A stretch of DNA of 64,000 bases from Caprimulgus europaeus (lineage: Eukaryota > Chordata > Aves > Caprimulgiformes > Caprimulgidae), in NCBI GenBank assembly GCA_907165065.1, contig OU015528.1, forward strand, positions 45,561,515 to 45,625,514, given 5' to 3'. This document shows, one piece after another, positions 55,701 through 62,420 of the stretch (positions within the stretch are counted from its first letter, which is position 1; each line of letters opens with the position of its first letter). A program made the position numbers and the translations under genes. The notes under the pieces are model-generated. The model saw only the letters and a program-made list of their open reading frames with translations. It ran no database searches and was not told where the DNA came from.

Positions 55701-58700
55701 TATACTTCATTATACTGTGATGCTTAAAGTGAAATGTTAGCTGTTAACAGTAAATCTAGACCTTTAAAAAAATATTTTCTCAGCTGTCTCAAATTACTTG
55801 CCTTCCAAAACAAAAACAGAGGAAAAAATAATACGCAAAAAACCAATCCCTTAGTTTTGGGATGATGGGGAGCAGGGGAATCCAAGATTTCTCCTGGTTA
55901 TCCTATCATTTTTGGCTGTTTGACCACTCTTTTAAGGTTTCTTAAACTAAGACCTTTAGAATTATTTCCTTCACTACATGACCAGTGCAAAGAACAGCAG
56001 GGCAGTGATTTAAGGAGTTTGTGTAATGTAAATAGGAGTTAATGAAGAACACCTGGATATAGACATCTGTCTATTCTCTTCTCACTGGCAACTACAGAAG
56101 AAAAACTGCTGCATAGCACCCTTGGGTCCCCAAAGCAATCCTCAAAATTATATTGTTTATCATATAGAAAAAGAAATGGATTATCAGCAAAGATAACAGT
56201 ATTTGCCACTACATCAACAGATATTTTCAAAAAGGGCAACTCAGCTCAGTGAAAGTACCTTTGGCTGGACAAGTGGGTTCCAGTTATCTCCTAAGCAATG
56301 CAAACAGAGGATGCTGTTCCAATTTAATTGAACTCTCAGAAGCAAAAATAGCCCCACCAAAATAGTGGAAGTTCAGCGATGCAATAAAGGGCTGAAGTTG
56401 GACATTTAGGCCACTGTATTCACCTTCCTTTAGAAGTCAAAAGAGCTGTTGTATAGTCTGCCATTGAAGCGTGAACTTTTGTTATCAATTTCCATTTAAT
56501 GCACTTGTTCAAGGAAAGCTTCATGTAAAAAATTGTGACCTTGAAAGTTATCTTAGCCTCAAAGACTGCAAGTTCAATACCAGCAAAGCAAACAATCAAG
56601 CCTTGCCACCATAGGTCAAAGTACATAATCTTTAAGAAGAGCAGAGCTTAAACTGATTTCCTAATTTGGCAGTTGCATCTTACAGTCAAGAGGCTGAATC
56701 ACCCACTTCAGCACTACGACATTTTAAGTTCTGTGTGTCAGGACGAAGCTGTACAGACGTTACTACATTATAACTGGGTCACGAGCAAACGCATCAAGTA
56801 TTTAAAACAACATGTCTTTTCCGAGTCTGATTCAGAACTAAGAAATCACAAGCACACTCAGGAATTCACTGCAAGACTGGGAAGTATGACAGTTAAAGGA
56901 ACATTCATTCTTAAGTAAACACAATTAAGAAAGTTTAGTCATCAGCAAGCAGATAACTTCAGGTGCTATCATACTTCTTAATATACTTAAAAATAAAGAA
57001 AAAAAAAAACCAAACAAATGCAAGATAGTAGCATTACTTCTAAATGTTGCTGAGTCCTGTTTATGTATTTTACATCCTATTTATAGCCAAGCTGAATCCG
57101 AGGCTGTTACAGAAACCCTGTATCAAATCTGCTATAACTGAGATCATTTGGTAGAGAACAGATGTAGAATAGAAAAATCCTTAGAAAAGTTAGTTCCAAA
57201 AGACACACAGGAACTTGTAAAAGGGTTAGTTGGACAAATAACTACCCTTCAAGTGAACCCAAATAAGATGTAAGGACTGAAAAACTTAACAGATGTTAGC
57301 CAACAGTCAAACATTATATTGCTGATGCCCAAAGTCATAGATTAAAAAAACTAAACCTACCAAAAAAAAGCATTAAGGCATTTTGTCTTGCTCTGCCACT
57401 ACCCAGAGGACAATTAGCAAAGGCCTATTAATGTTTCATTTATTTATAAAGTCAAGAGAAGTATATAAGTATTTCAGATAAATTCTGCTATATAGGGTAT
57501 ATTTAGGAGTTGATCTCGGAACTTACCAAAGAGATAGGATGTGTTTTCAATTTTGTCCATGGTATCTGCAAGAGAAAACATTTTTCTAAAGCAAAGTAAA
57601 TATTAAAAAGACAGTAAAATAAAGCATTTGTTTAAAATGTGTTTTATGTTATAACTCCTGAACTTAGAATAATATTACTTTCAAAATGTCAAGTTTATCT
57701 GAAAATAGTGTAGAGTAAGTTTATGCACACACATTTATTTCAGGTATTAAAAACAGAACTTCAACATCTACTTATCACTGAGCAGAAAATACAGGAACAA
57801 AATAGATTCTGTCTCTTTAATACTGAGTTGTCAAGTATCAGAAAAAGCAACACTGTCTTCCACATTCTTTCCTTTAAAGGAAACAAATCCACATTTGCTC
57901 TATTGGCCTACAAGTAACTGGAAGCCTGCAGCAGAGCACCAAGTTCACTGCATTCAGAAAAATCAGGACAACCTCCCATTGGAGGGCGGGGAGGGAGGGG
58001 GGGAGGGAGAAAAGAAAAAAAAAAAAAAATCACAAGACTGAAGAGTTGCTAAAGCTTGACAAGATCCTAACTTCTGTCAAAAACAAGCCTTAGCTTCATA
58101 TCTTACTCTTATATTAGTATAATCTAGGAGAGATTATATGCATTGCTTCAATTCTTAGCACCCACAAGGACTAAAAAAGCAATGTCTACTAGAATCAGAG
58201 TGTTTCCACATTTCTCACAGAGACCAGAATACCGTGGAAAGATATTTTTGGAAATAGGAAAGGAACAAGACAGAAAACAATAGAGAGAGAGGGGTAAAGA
58301 AATAACATATTAAAAAAGAGAGTAATAGATAATTATAGTAGTAGTATGGGGAAATACAGCTTTTATCTCTACTCCTATTTCAGAGTATGCAGGAATAAAT
58401 TCTACTCAAAGAATATATATTTTTTAAATTACTGCTTATTTTCATCGTTTCTGTATATATTTCATGTTACCACATGAGAAACAAAAACAAGCAAGAAATT
58501 ATTGCTGGTAACATCTTTGTTTTTCTCTAAAATTTTATAAAGCACACATCACAACTTTCTCTTAATACAAGATTGCTTGAAAGTTTACAGAAACAGAAGG
58601 GAAAAAAGGAAAATCTGGCTAATTATCATTTTGGCACAATAAAATACTCACCCTAATGGATGCTTTATTACAAAAGACCTTGTTTATAGCAAGCCATGTT

Positions 58701-58814
58701 GGAAGATCCAGCATGTTCTGAAGCACCTCTTGATCCAGCTCTAAATTGGTCAGTTGACCTTCCCCCTTTAATGTGCTCAGGTTGATCTTGTCAGGTGACA
58801 GATTTTTGGTGAAC
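19629..58814 (-). CDS. BLTP3B: BLTP3B (UHRF1BP1L/SHIP164), exons 2-21, bridge-like lipid transfer protein 3B
   Basis: Member of the VPS13-like bridge family, whose members form a long hydrophobic groove that carries phospholipids between membranes. BLTP3B is reported on endosome-related vesicles and in endosome-to-Golgi traffic. The 20 coding exons here sum to 4,321 nt: the last base of a split Arg codon, then 1,439 codons and TAG. Exon 1 (about 15 residues) is beyond the right edge; I looked through 58.8-64.0 kb for it and found none. The predicted protein is about 1,454 aa against 1,464 in human as I recall. The N-terminal chorein-type region (about residues 16-340) is highly conserved. The long exon 14 holds a Ser/acidic, weakly conserved middle, and the last 40 residues form a Leu/Glu/Lys coiled coil. 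All introns are GT-AG. I see no frameshift or premature stop. Residue numbers in the exon entries assume a 15-residue exon 1. Confidence 0.95.
20492..20658 (-). CDS. BLTP3B: BLTP3B exon 20
   Basis: About residues 1358-1413. Ser/Thr/Gln-rich, probably disordered linker. It carries DQATQT, a TQT-type motif also present in the human protein as I remember it (see findings). It ends KNE, just before the coiled coil. Acceptor ATACAG, donor GTATTA. Confidence 0.93.
21740..22244 (+). mobile_element. Older CR1 LINE, first part (interrupted)
   Basis: Diverged CR1 reverse-transcriptase 3' region. It starts near 'GACCTGGAAGAAGG', passes a decayed FADDT block near 21,790 and a clear 'CAGAGGAACCTGGAGAGGCT' block near 21,843, then the 'ACTAGATTCAGTTTTGGATTCCTC' block near 22,163. 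It stops at about 22,244, where a second, less diverged CR1 begins, and resumes after 23,195. Confidence 0.75.
22245..23195 (+). mobile_element. Younger CR1 LINE 3' copy inserted in the older one
   Basis: 5'-truncated CR1 of about 950 bp. It runs from the [10 protein letters not shown] block (near 22,270), through the '[16 protein letters not shown]' and '[16 protein letters not shown]' blocks and the '[16 protein letters not shown]' block, to the 3' end 'GGACTCAATGATCTTAAAGG' and a single ATTCTATGATT. Reading needs at least two frame changes (around 22,600 and 22,755), so it is not functional, but long pieces of ORF2 remain open (22326-22685 and 22758-23111). It lies antisense to the BLTP3B transcript. 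Confidence 0.93.
23196..23622 (+). mobile_element. Older CR1 LINE, second part
   Basis: Continuation of the older CR1 from 'ATGAGAGGCTCAGAGGG'. Landmarks are the 'GACAGGAAGCAATAGACACA' region, the 'GAGCAACTTGATCTAATCTG' region and the 3' end 'GGACTAGATGACCTCTAAAG' followed by TCTATGATT repeats. Its divergence is similar to that of the 21.74-22.24 kb part. Confidence 0.75.
24233..24341 (-). CDS. BLTP3B: BLTP3B exon 19
   Basis: About residues 1322-1357 plus one base. It begins DDSPHENL and contains [17 protein letters not shown], corresponding to human HIDHLVVERSDDGSFHI. Acceptor TTTTAG, donor GTTTGT (non-standard +4 to +6). Confidence 0.95.
24342..26483 (-). other. BLTP3B: BLTP3B intron 18
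   Basis: 2.1-kb AT-rich intron. A 151-codon plus-strand open frame (24420-24875) is present but resembles no family. I see nothing else. Confidence 0.8.
26484..26740 (-). CDS. BLTP3B: BLTP3B exon 18
   Basis: About residues 1236-1321. Strong match to human, including [20 protein letters not shown] and [12 protein letters not shown], then [19 protein letters not shown]. It is part of the C-terminal bridge repeat region. Acceptor CAACAG, donor GTATGT. Confidence 0.96.
28051..28204 (+). mobile_element. CR1 LINE 3' tail fragment
   Basis: Short, diverged CR1 end, with 'GAGCAACCTGGCCTGATCTC' followed by the 'GGGATTGCACTAGAGATGTC' region and a final ATGATCCTATGA. Confidence 0.75.
29419..29441 (+). 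repeat. (AAT)n microsatellite
   Basis: About seven tandem AAT/ATA units in BLTP3B intron 17. Confidence 0.92.
32011..32028 (+). repeat. Poly-A tract, 18 nt
   Basis: Homopolymer in BLTP3B intron 17, with no identifiable retrotransposon upstream. Confidence 0.9.
32535..32685 (-). CDS. BLTP3B: BLTP3B exon 17
   Basis: About residues 1186-1235 plus one base. It begins [20 protein letters not shown], then [11 protein letters not shown] and [14 protein letters not shown], matching human closely. Acceptor TTGACAG, donor GTAAGA. Confidence 0.96.
32686..34180 (-). other. BLTP3B: BLTP3B intron 16
   Basis: 1.5-kb AT-rich intron with a 17-nt poly-T (33386-33402) and a small CR1 tail near 33.7 kb. No other feature is seen. 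Confidence 0.8.
33670..33735 (+). mobile_element. Old CR1-type LINE 3' tail fragment
   Basis: The 'ATCTGACCCAGTAGGGCAGT' segment is the characteristic 3' end of ancient amniote CR1 families, different from the avian octamer-ended type. Only about 65 bp are recognisable. Confidence 0.55.
34181..34317 (-). CDS. BLTP3B: BLTP3B exon 16
   Basis: About residues 1140-1185. Disordered, Ser/Asn/Glu-rich, with NAHE occurring twice (SENAHEGG and SENAHETS). Conservation with human is weak except SSPDAVS against human TSPDAIS. Two acceptors fit in frame, AAG at 34318 and CAG at 34309, nine bases apart (see findings). Donor GTAATA. Confidence 0.85.
34318..35736 (-). other. BLTP3B: BLTP3B intron 15
   Basis: 1.4-kb AT-rich intron. 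I see no exon, RNA gene or recognisable repeat. Confidence 0.8.
35737..35912 (-). CDS. BLTP3B: BLTP3B exon 15
   Basis: About residues 1081-1139. It begins [12 protein letters not shown] and continues [19 protein letters not shown], then [14 protein letters not shown]. This Ser-rich basic patch is conserved with human and has several possible phosphorylation sites. Acceptor AAAAAG, donor GTAAGT. Confidence 0.96.
35913..36346 (-). other. BLTP3B: BLTP3B intron 14
   Basis: 434-bp AT-rich intron with no recognisable feature. Confidence 0.85.
36347..37845 (-). CDS. BLTP3B: BLTP3B exon 14 (large central exon)
   Basis: 1,499 nt, about residues 582-1081. The first third is well conserved ([75 protein letters not shown]) and belongs to the bridge fold. 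A hydrophobic stretch, [20 protein letters not shown], corresponds to the human segment and is probably groove-lining rather than a membrane span. The last part (from about residue 880) is Ser/Asp/Glu-rich, with little similarity to human, and is predicted disordered. Acceptor TTGCAG, donor GTATAG. Confidence 0.97.
37846..39836 (-). other. BLTP3B: BLTP3B intron 13
   Basis: 2.0-kb AT-rich intron. It contains a short tandem duplication around 38,705-38,750 (ATAACCAA..TATGTAACAA units) and a 14-nt poly-T at 39539-39552. No other feature is seen. Confidence 0.8.
39837..40030 (-). CDS. BLTP3B: BLTP3B exon 13
   Basis: About residues 517-581. It reads [14 protein letters not shown], then [39 protein letters not shown] and DGLMLK. 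It is nearly identical to human and part of the bridge repeat region. Acceptor TTTTAG, donor GTATGC. Confidence 0.97.
40031..40844 (-). other. BLTP3B: BLTP3B intron 12
   Basis: 0.8-kb intron. A T/G-rich simple stretch at 40,078-40,150 reads as an A/C-rich stretch on the transcript, close to the exon 13 acceptor. A 13-nt A run on the plus strand (40825-40837) lies next to the exon 12 donor. Confidence 0.85.
40845..40986 (-). CDS. BLTP3B: BLTP3B exon 12
   Basis: About residues 470-516 plus one base. [14 protein letters not shown], then [20 protein letters not shown] and [10 protein letters not shown], matching human. Acceptor TAACAG. The donor GTAAGA is followed at once by a 13-nt U run. Confidence 0.96.
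40987..42816 (-). other. BLTP3B: BLTP3B intron 11
   Basis: 1.8-kb intron. Minus open frames of about 120 codons at 40990-41349 and 41276-41638 have no recognisable product. I see nothing else. Confidence 0.8.
42817..42935 (-). CDS. BLTP3B: BLTP3B exon 11
   Basis: About residues 430-469. The first half is a Ser/Lys-rich linker; the second half, [18 protein letters not shown], matches human [18 protein letters not shown]. Acceptor CTACAG, donor GTACAT. Confidence 0.95.
43038..43220 (-). CDS. BLTP3B: BLTP3B exon 10
   Basis: About residues 369-430. [20 protein letters not shown], then [20 protein letters not shown], then a Ser/Pro-rich end. Matches human GDSCNHWMYFSDATKTKNGW. Acceptor TTGCAG, donor GTAATT. 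Confidence 0.96.
43351..43378. repeat. Inverted repeat, 11-bp arms
   Basis: ATAACTTCTGT, a 6-nt loop (TCTAAC), then the exact reverse complement ACAGAAGTTAT. It is in BLTP3B intron 9. No function is apparent. Confidence 0.88.
44215..44712 (+). mobile_element. CR1 LINE fragment from the 5' (endonuclease) part of ORF2
   Basis: Diverged CR1 that keeps the start of ORF2 rather than the 3' end. Landmarks are 'CTTGCACACCAACACATGCA' (near 44,355), the 'GGGCCATGATCTCATTTGGA' block (near 44,427), 'GCATGGAGCTCTGCCTTGGG' (near 44,575) and 'CCACCTGATCAGGAAGATGA' (near 44,678). The similarity stops at about 44,712. Several stops interrupt the frame. Confidence 0.75.
46602..46685 (-). CDS. BLTP3B: BLTP3B exon 9
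   Basis: About residues 341-369. [20 protein letters not shown] then YYPFHKAG, matching human [20 protein letters not shown]. Acceptor TTACAG, donor GTATGA. Confidence 0.96.
46686..47979 (-). other. BLTP3B: BLTP3B intron 8
   Basis: 1.3-kb AT-rich intron. It starts, on the transcript, with a U-rich tract directly behind the exon 8 donor. No other feature is seen. Confidence 0.8.
47980..48160 (-). CDS. BLTP3B: BLTP3B exon 8
   Basis: About residues 281-341. A variable Ala/Pro/Gln-rich first third is followed by conserved [20 protein letters not shown] and [17 protein letters not shown]. Acceptor TTTCAG, donor GTAACT. Confidence 0.96.
48161..49477 (-). other. BLTP3B: BLTP3B intron 7
   Basis: 1.3-kb intron with no recognisable exon, RNA gene or repeat. 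Confidence 0.8.
49478..49648 (-). CDS. BLTP3B: BLTP3B exon 7
   Basis: About residues 224-280. [20 protein letters not shown], then [20 protein letters not shown] and [10 protein letters not shown], nearly identical to human. It is part of the N-terminal bridge region. Acceptor CTGCAG, donor GTATGA. Confidence 0.97.
49649..50288 (-). other. BLTP3B: BLTP3B intron 6
   Basis: 640-bp intron with a short minus-strand CR1 end (49.79-49.84 kb) and a (GCAT)n-like run near 50,212. Confidence 0.8.
49786..49842 (-). mobile_element. CR1 LINE 3' end, very short
   Basis: 'TTAGGTTGGAAAAGGCCTTC' followed by AAGATCATTGAATCCAACCG is the reverse complement of a common avian CR1 3' end. Only about 55 bp remain. 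It runs in the same direction as the gene, unlike the other CR1 copies in this gene. Confidence 0.85.
50289..50429 (-). CDS. BLTP3B: BLTP3B exon 6
   Basis: About residues 177-223. [20 protein letters not shown], then [20 protein letters not shown], matching human. Acceptor TTAAAG, donor GTAAGC. 141 nt, in-frame on both sides, so skipping it would keep the reading frame. Confidence 0.97.
50430..52701 (-). other. BLTP3B: BLTP3B intron 5
   Basis: 2.3-kb AT-rich intron. No recognisable exon, RNA gene or repeat. Confidence 0.8.
52702..52891 (-). CDS. BLTP3B: BLTP3B exon 5
   Basis: About residues 113-176. [20 protein letters not shown], then [20 protein letters not shown] and [10 protein letters not shown], the beta-strand-rich start of the bridge repeats, nearly identical to human. 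Acceptor TTTTAG, donor GTAAAT. Confidence 0.97.
52892..54426 (-). other. BLTP3B: BLTP3B intron 4
   Basis: 1.5-kb AT-rich intron. An imperfect palindrome around TACTCTTT..AAAGAGTA lies near 53,258-53,283. Nothing else is seen. Confidence 0.75.
54427..54518 (-). CDS. BLTP3B: BLTP3B exon 4
   Basis: About residues 83-113. [20 protein letters not shown], then [10 protein letters not shown], matching human with two conservative changes. Acceptor TTGAAG, donor GTCAGT. Confidence 0.96.
54519..57526 (-). other. BLTP3B: BLTP3B intron 3
   Basis: 3.0-kb AT-rich intron. No recognisable exon, RNA gene or repeat. Confidence 0.8.
57527..57565 (-). CDS. BLTP3B: BLTP3B exon 3 (39-nt microexon)
   Basis: Encodes only [13 protein letters not shown] (about residues 70-82), in human [13 protein letters not shown]. 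It is too short for open-frame methods. Acceptor CTTGCAG at 57566, donor GTAAGT at 57526. The phase is 0 on both sides. Confidence 0.96.
57566..58651 (-). other. BLTP3B: BLTP3B intron 2
   Basis: 1.1-kb intron. A G-rich run followed by poly-A on the plus strand (57.98-58.03 kb) is the only distinctive feature. Confidence 0.8.
57981..58009 (+). repeat. G-rich tract with G-quadruplex potential
   Basis: Five runs of three or more G separated by single A or C residues (first run at 57984, last ending 58007), followed by an A-rich tract. On the BLTP3B transcript it reads as C/U-rich. Confidence 0.8.
58652..58814 (-). CDS. BLTP3B: BLTP3B exon 2 (first coding exon in the window)
   Basis: About residues 15-69: the last base of the split Arg codon, then [40 protein letters not shown] and [14 protein letters not shown]. 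This is the chorein-type N-terminal motif and is nearly identical to human. Acceptor TTTTAG at 58815, donor GTGAGT at 58651. The peptide MAGII...HLSR expected from exon 1 is not in the remaining sequence. Confidence 0.97.
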
Positions 58815-59749
58815 CTAAAAACAAACACGCACCTTAAGTAAATGCATATAAATCAGAGCTGTCCCACATACAGCTGGCAATTTAACTTAAAGCAATGATC
58901 TGAGGGTGAGCAAATCATCTTAGGTTCTTAGATACAATTTCACCCTGAAAAGAAATGTTACCATGGGGTTGCTTCATCCCTCTAAATTTTTGTATTTCAT
59001 TAACTCCATTTACCAATATATAAACAAAACTAAACATATTGTGAAGTATCTTCTAATTTGTCCACCCCCCAGAAAAACAAATCCTTGATTCAAACTATTT
59101 AACTATTTATTTTAAACTATGTAAGATAGAATTGAATCCATTTCACTCTTTAGTTTTTCAAAAGGAGAACAAACAAACAATAAATCACCACTCAACAACT
59201 TATACTGTCATTCTCAGAGCAAGCAAGAGTGGCCTAGAATTCACTCAGGAGTAAAAAAGCTACTCCTTATAAACAGTACCTTTTTATATATATTTACACT
59301 TAAAATTATGAAATAAAAAGTTTTATTTACAATATTCTTTAGGTTTAATAATAGAATTTAATAACATAAATTAGATATATATACACATAGCAGCATGGTG
59401 TCAATAAAATATTGGATGAAAATTTGAAAGGTCAATTTGATATACAAGGCTAAAAAATATAACTATTTACAAGAGTACATATGCAATAACTTTGATTATA
59501 CTTCAAAGGCACTATGATTTGCTGATACAATACAACAATCTGTGTTACTGTGTCAAATGGTTCACCCTAACAAAAAATCAAGGGTACTCTACTGTTTTGC
59601 CAATTGACTGGGTTAGCAAAAACAACACAGACACCAACTTGAAACCAAAAGCAAACTAATTTGACTTTAAAGTGAAGAAAAAGGGAAATAAGCAACCTAC
59701 AAAGATAAACAGGATAATGCACCTAATCATTACCACATAAGAAAAAGCA

Positions 59750-60187
59750 GCATGGTGATTAAGAATACTTTAATGCCCAAATACTTTACCATCATCCAGA
59801 TCCATGCATCACCTGGGGAGCCCCGGTCACAGCGAAGGATCCAGAGAACCTTTCCTGGTAATTGACAAGTCCTCTCACAGGTGAGGTCTCCTTCTTCGCT
59901 GTGAGAGGGTCCTGCTTTTATACACTTTAACAAACAAATTACGTAAAGAGAGGCACGGTAACATCTGGCGAGTTGGCTTCACTTCGCTCAGGCACACTCC
60001 AGATTTGGCCAGTATCTGAGATGTGTCTGGGAAGCTCCTGTTTTGGTAACTTTCTTCCCATGGCTTCTCCCCACAGCCTGGCCAGGGCCAAAGGAGGAGC
60101 CAGCCAAGGGAGTGTCTTTATCTCTCCAGCTGTGAACACATACTTCTAAACAAGGCTAGACACCTGGTCTCACAGCCTTGACAACAT
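59750..60187 (-). mobile_element. Probable solo LTR of an endogenous retrovirus
   Basis: On the minus strand this block begins TGTTGTCAAGG. It is GC-richer than its surroundings, carries TATAAAAG (59922-59915), then an 11-nt inverted repeat (TCACAGCGAAG at 59827-59837 against 59894-59904) and an ATTAAA poly(A)-like signal (59774-59769), and ends near a CA. This order (U3, TATA, structured R, poly(A) signal) is that of an LTR. I did not find a second LTR, internal genes or a clear target-site duplication. Confidence 0.5.
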
Positions 60188-61694
60188 ACCCTTGAACAGA
60201 ACAAGATGAATATATTCTCATAACTTTTTATCTATACTACGTATTTTGCTAATGAGCATACATATTTCACTAATGATCCAGTTACATAACATTTGGTTGT
60301 GAGATTCATCTAGAGGTCAACTTTGGTAGCACTTCATCTACCCTCAAATCAACAGCTGTAGCATTATATCTACCACAAGCTGAAGAATAGGCTATGCTTA
60401 ACCACACTTGCATTCTGCCGTGGAAAATTGTTTCTGTGCATGATTTTGGTCTGATTTTACAAGATGATGTGGTAGAAAATACTTCTGTTTGCATTACGCT
60501 TTGTGACTTTTCCCACTGAAATCTCCCTGTGTGGACATTCTGCAGGCAGAGAGCGAAGGGGTTTGTCTGTCCACAGTGATGGAACATCACCCTGAAGCAA
60601 CACACCAGGAGGTGCAACTCTGACATTTCCTTCCCATTCAAGAGACCAATTTCCAATCAAACTACAAGGCCCTTATTAAGTCGGGTACTCAGCAGGGTAT
60701 GGTGGAAGAAGGTTGGAAACATTTTTCTCTTAATGGTTTCCAAGTGTGGCCTGAAACACAGCAGGCATTTTCTCAGCCTAACTGCTTTATTGCATTCTTG
60801 TGATGATAAGCTTTGGAAATGCATTTACCTAGCCTGACAAAATGCAAACATCCTTTTTTCCACTTCTATGAAATGTTCAGCCAGACATCATAAACTTAAA
60901 GTTTCATCACCTGTTAGTTTAATCATGAAGAGGAACTCTCAGAGATCAAGATATCTGGGGGTGGAGGTGTAGAAGGCCAGAAGCTTGTTCAGACTTAGAA
61001 GTTGGGTTTTGGTTTTTTTGTTTTTGTTTTTATTACATCAAGTCTGAAATTATTCAGGATGTATTTCCAAATAATACTAGACACACAGTTGTTACTGTAT
61101 GGCTTACAAGGCATAAATTATCCAGAAGGAATAAGCTTTGATTCATGAATAATATATTTTTAAAAGTTCGGTCCTAAAAATACATTAAGATAAGGCTATT
61201 GACAAATACATTTTCATTGACAACTAATGTATTTCTAAACGCTCCATTTAGAAGCATTATGAGGGGAATAAAGGACTTAATTATTTAATTTTCTGGTTGC
61301 CCTTCTTTGTTCCTTTTAACAAGAAAGATTAATGAGAAGAGCTGAATAAATAAATAAAAAAAAAAAGGTAAAGCATCCCGTCAGTTACTATAAAACATAA
61401 AGCCCTGTCGCAGAAATCATATTGACAAGTCTCATCTGACTCAGCTAGTTCAAATTCATAGAAGAAAAAAAAGCAGCCTTTTAATGTTTTCAGTCACATC
61501 ATCGTATCTCTCACTCCTGACTTTCTAGATGAGGGTCAACACAAGAATCCCAAAATTATGTTATTTTAAAGTCACATTTATACAGTAAATGCCAAAACAT
61601 TCTGCCATTAAACATAGAGTCTTCTGAGACTCATGCTCCACGGAAAAAGTCCCCCTCAGGGTTCCCTGCTGCTATGCCACACCAGAAATGCCAT

Positions 61695-62420
61695 TCAACT
61701 TGAAGACAGATCTAACCGTTGTTCTGGCCGCAGACACATCACAGTAAAACCCAGAGGATCTACAGGAATGGGTTTCCAAACCTGACAGCAAGAAAGACAC
61801 CAAAATACCATTAAGGACGAAACTAGAGACAGCAAAGCCAGTCTTGATTTACTTCCAACATTCTTCAAACAGACAAAATACAAGTCAGTCCCTCCCAACA
61901 AGGAGCAGAAAGGCAGAGAAAGCTGTTTCAATGAGGAGCATATTTTTTCTATTTTTTTTAATTCTTCTGAGAATAGTGGTTTGAATTCATTACCTCTCCT
62001 GCAGTCAGCAAAAGGAAAAACGCTGAGTGCTGCTTCACTCAGCACAGACCAATGGAAGAGGATCTCCACCTGTAAGACTACATCCTTCATTTCGAAAGTC
62101 ATACAAAGAAACTCTTAACAGGCGAGTTGTGAGAGGTATTTCGGGTGTAGGCAGCTCTAGCAGCAGATCTCTCAGTTCCATGACTGGAACTTGACTGATG
62201 AGTAGATGCTGAGGAGACTTCAGTGTTTCCCCAAAAATCCATACTAACTTCATACTGTACAACCACATCTGCTTTGTCCAGAGCCAATTTTCCACTGATG
62301 ACGCCAACATCTTTTACATTTCTGTGCCAGTTTCCTACTCCTTCTAAACTCAGTTGCTCCATAGAACATACTTCTGCTTGTCTGTTGGATATTTTCAGCA
62401 CTTTAGAACCACAACTACCT
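61695..62420 (-). other. Unidentified stretch with overlapping open frames
   Basis: Three minus-strand frames are open in succession: 62401-62099, 62310-62035 and 62102-61695. Together they cover over 700 bp. Parts read like ordinary protein (for example ISGKLALDKADVVVQYEV, then PVMELRDLLLELPTPEIPLT and RLLRVSLYDF in another frame). A possible acceptor (TATATCAG) precedes the first frame near 62,420. I do not recognise the product. A decayed retrocopy with frameshifts, an unknown repeat, or chance are all possible. Confidence 0.35.
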
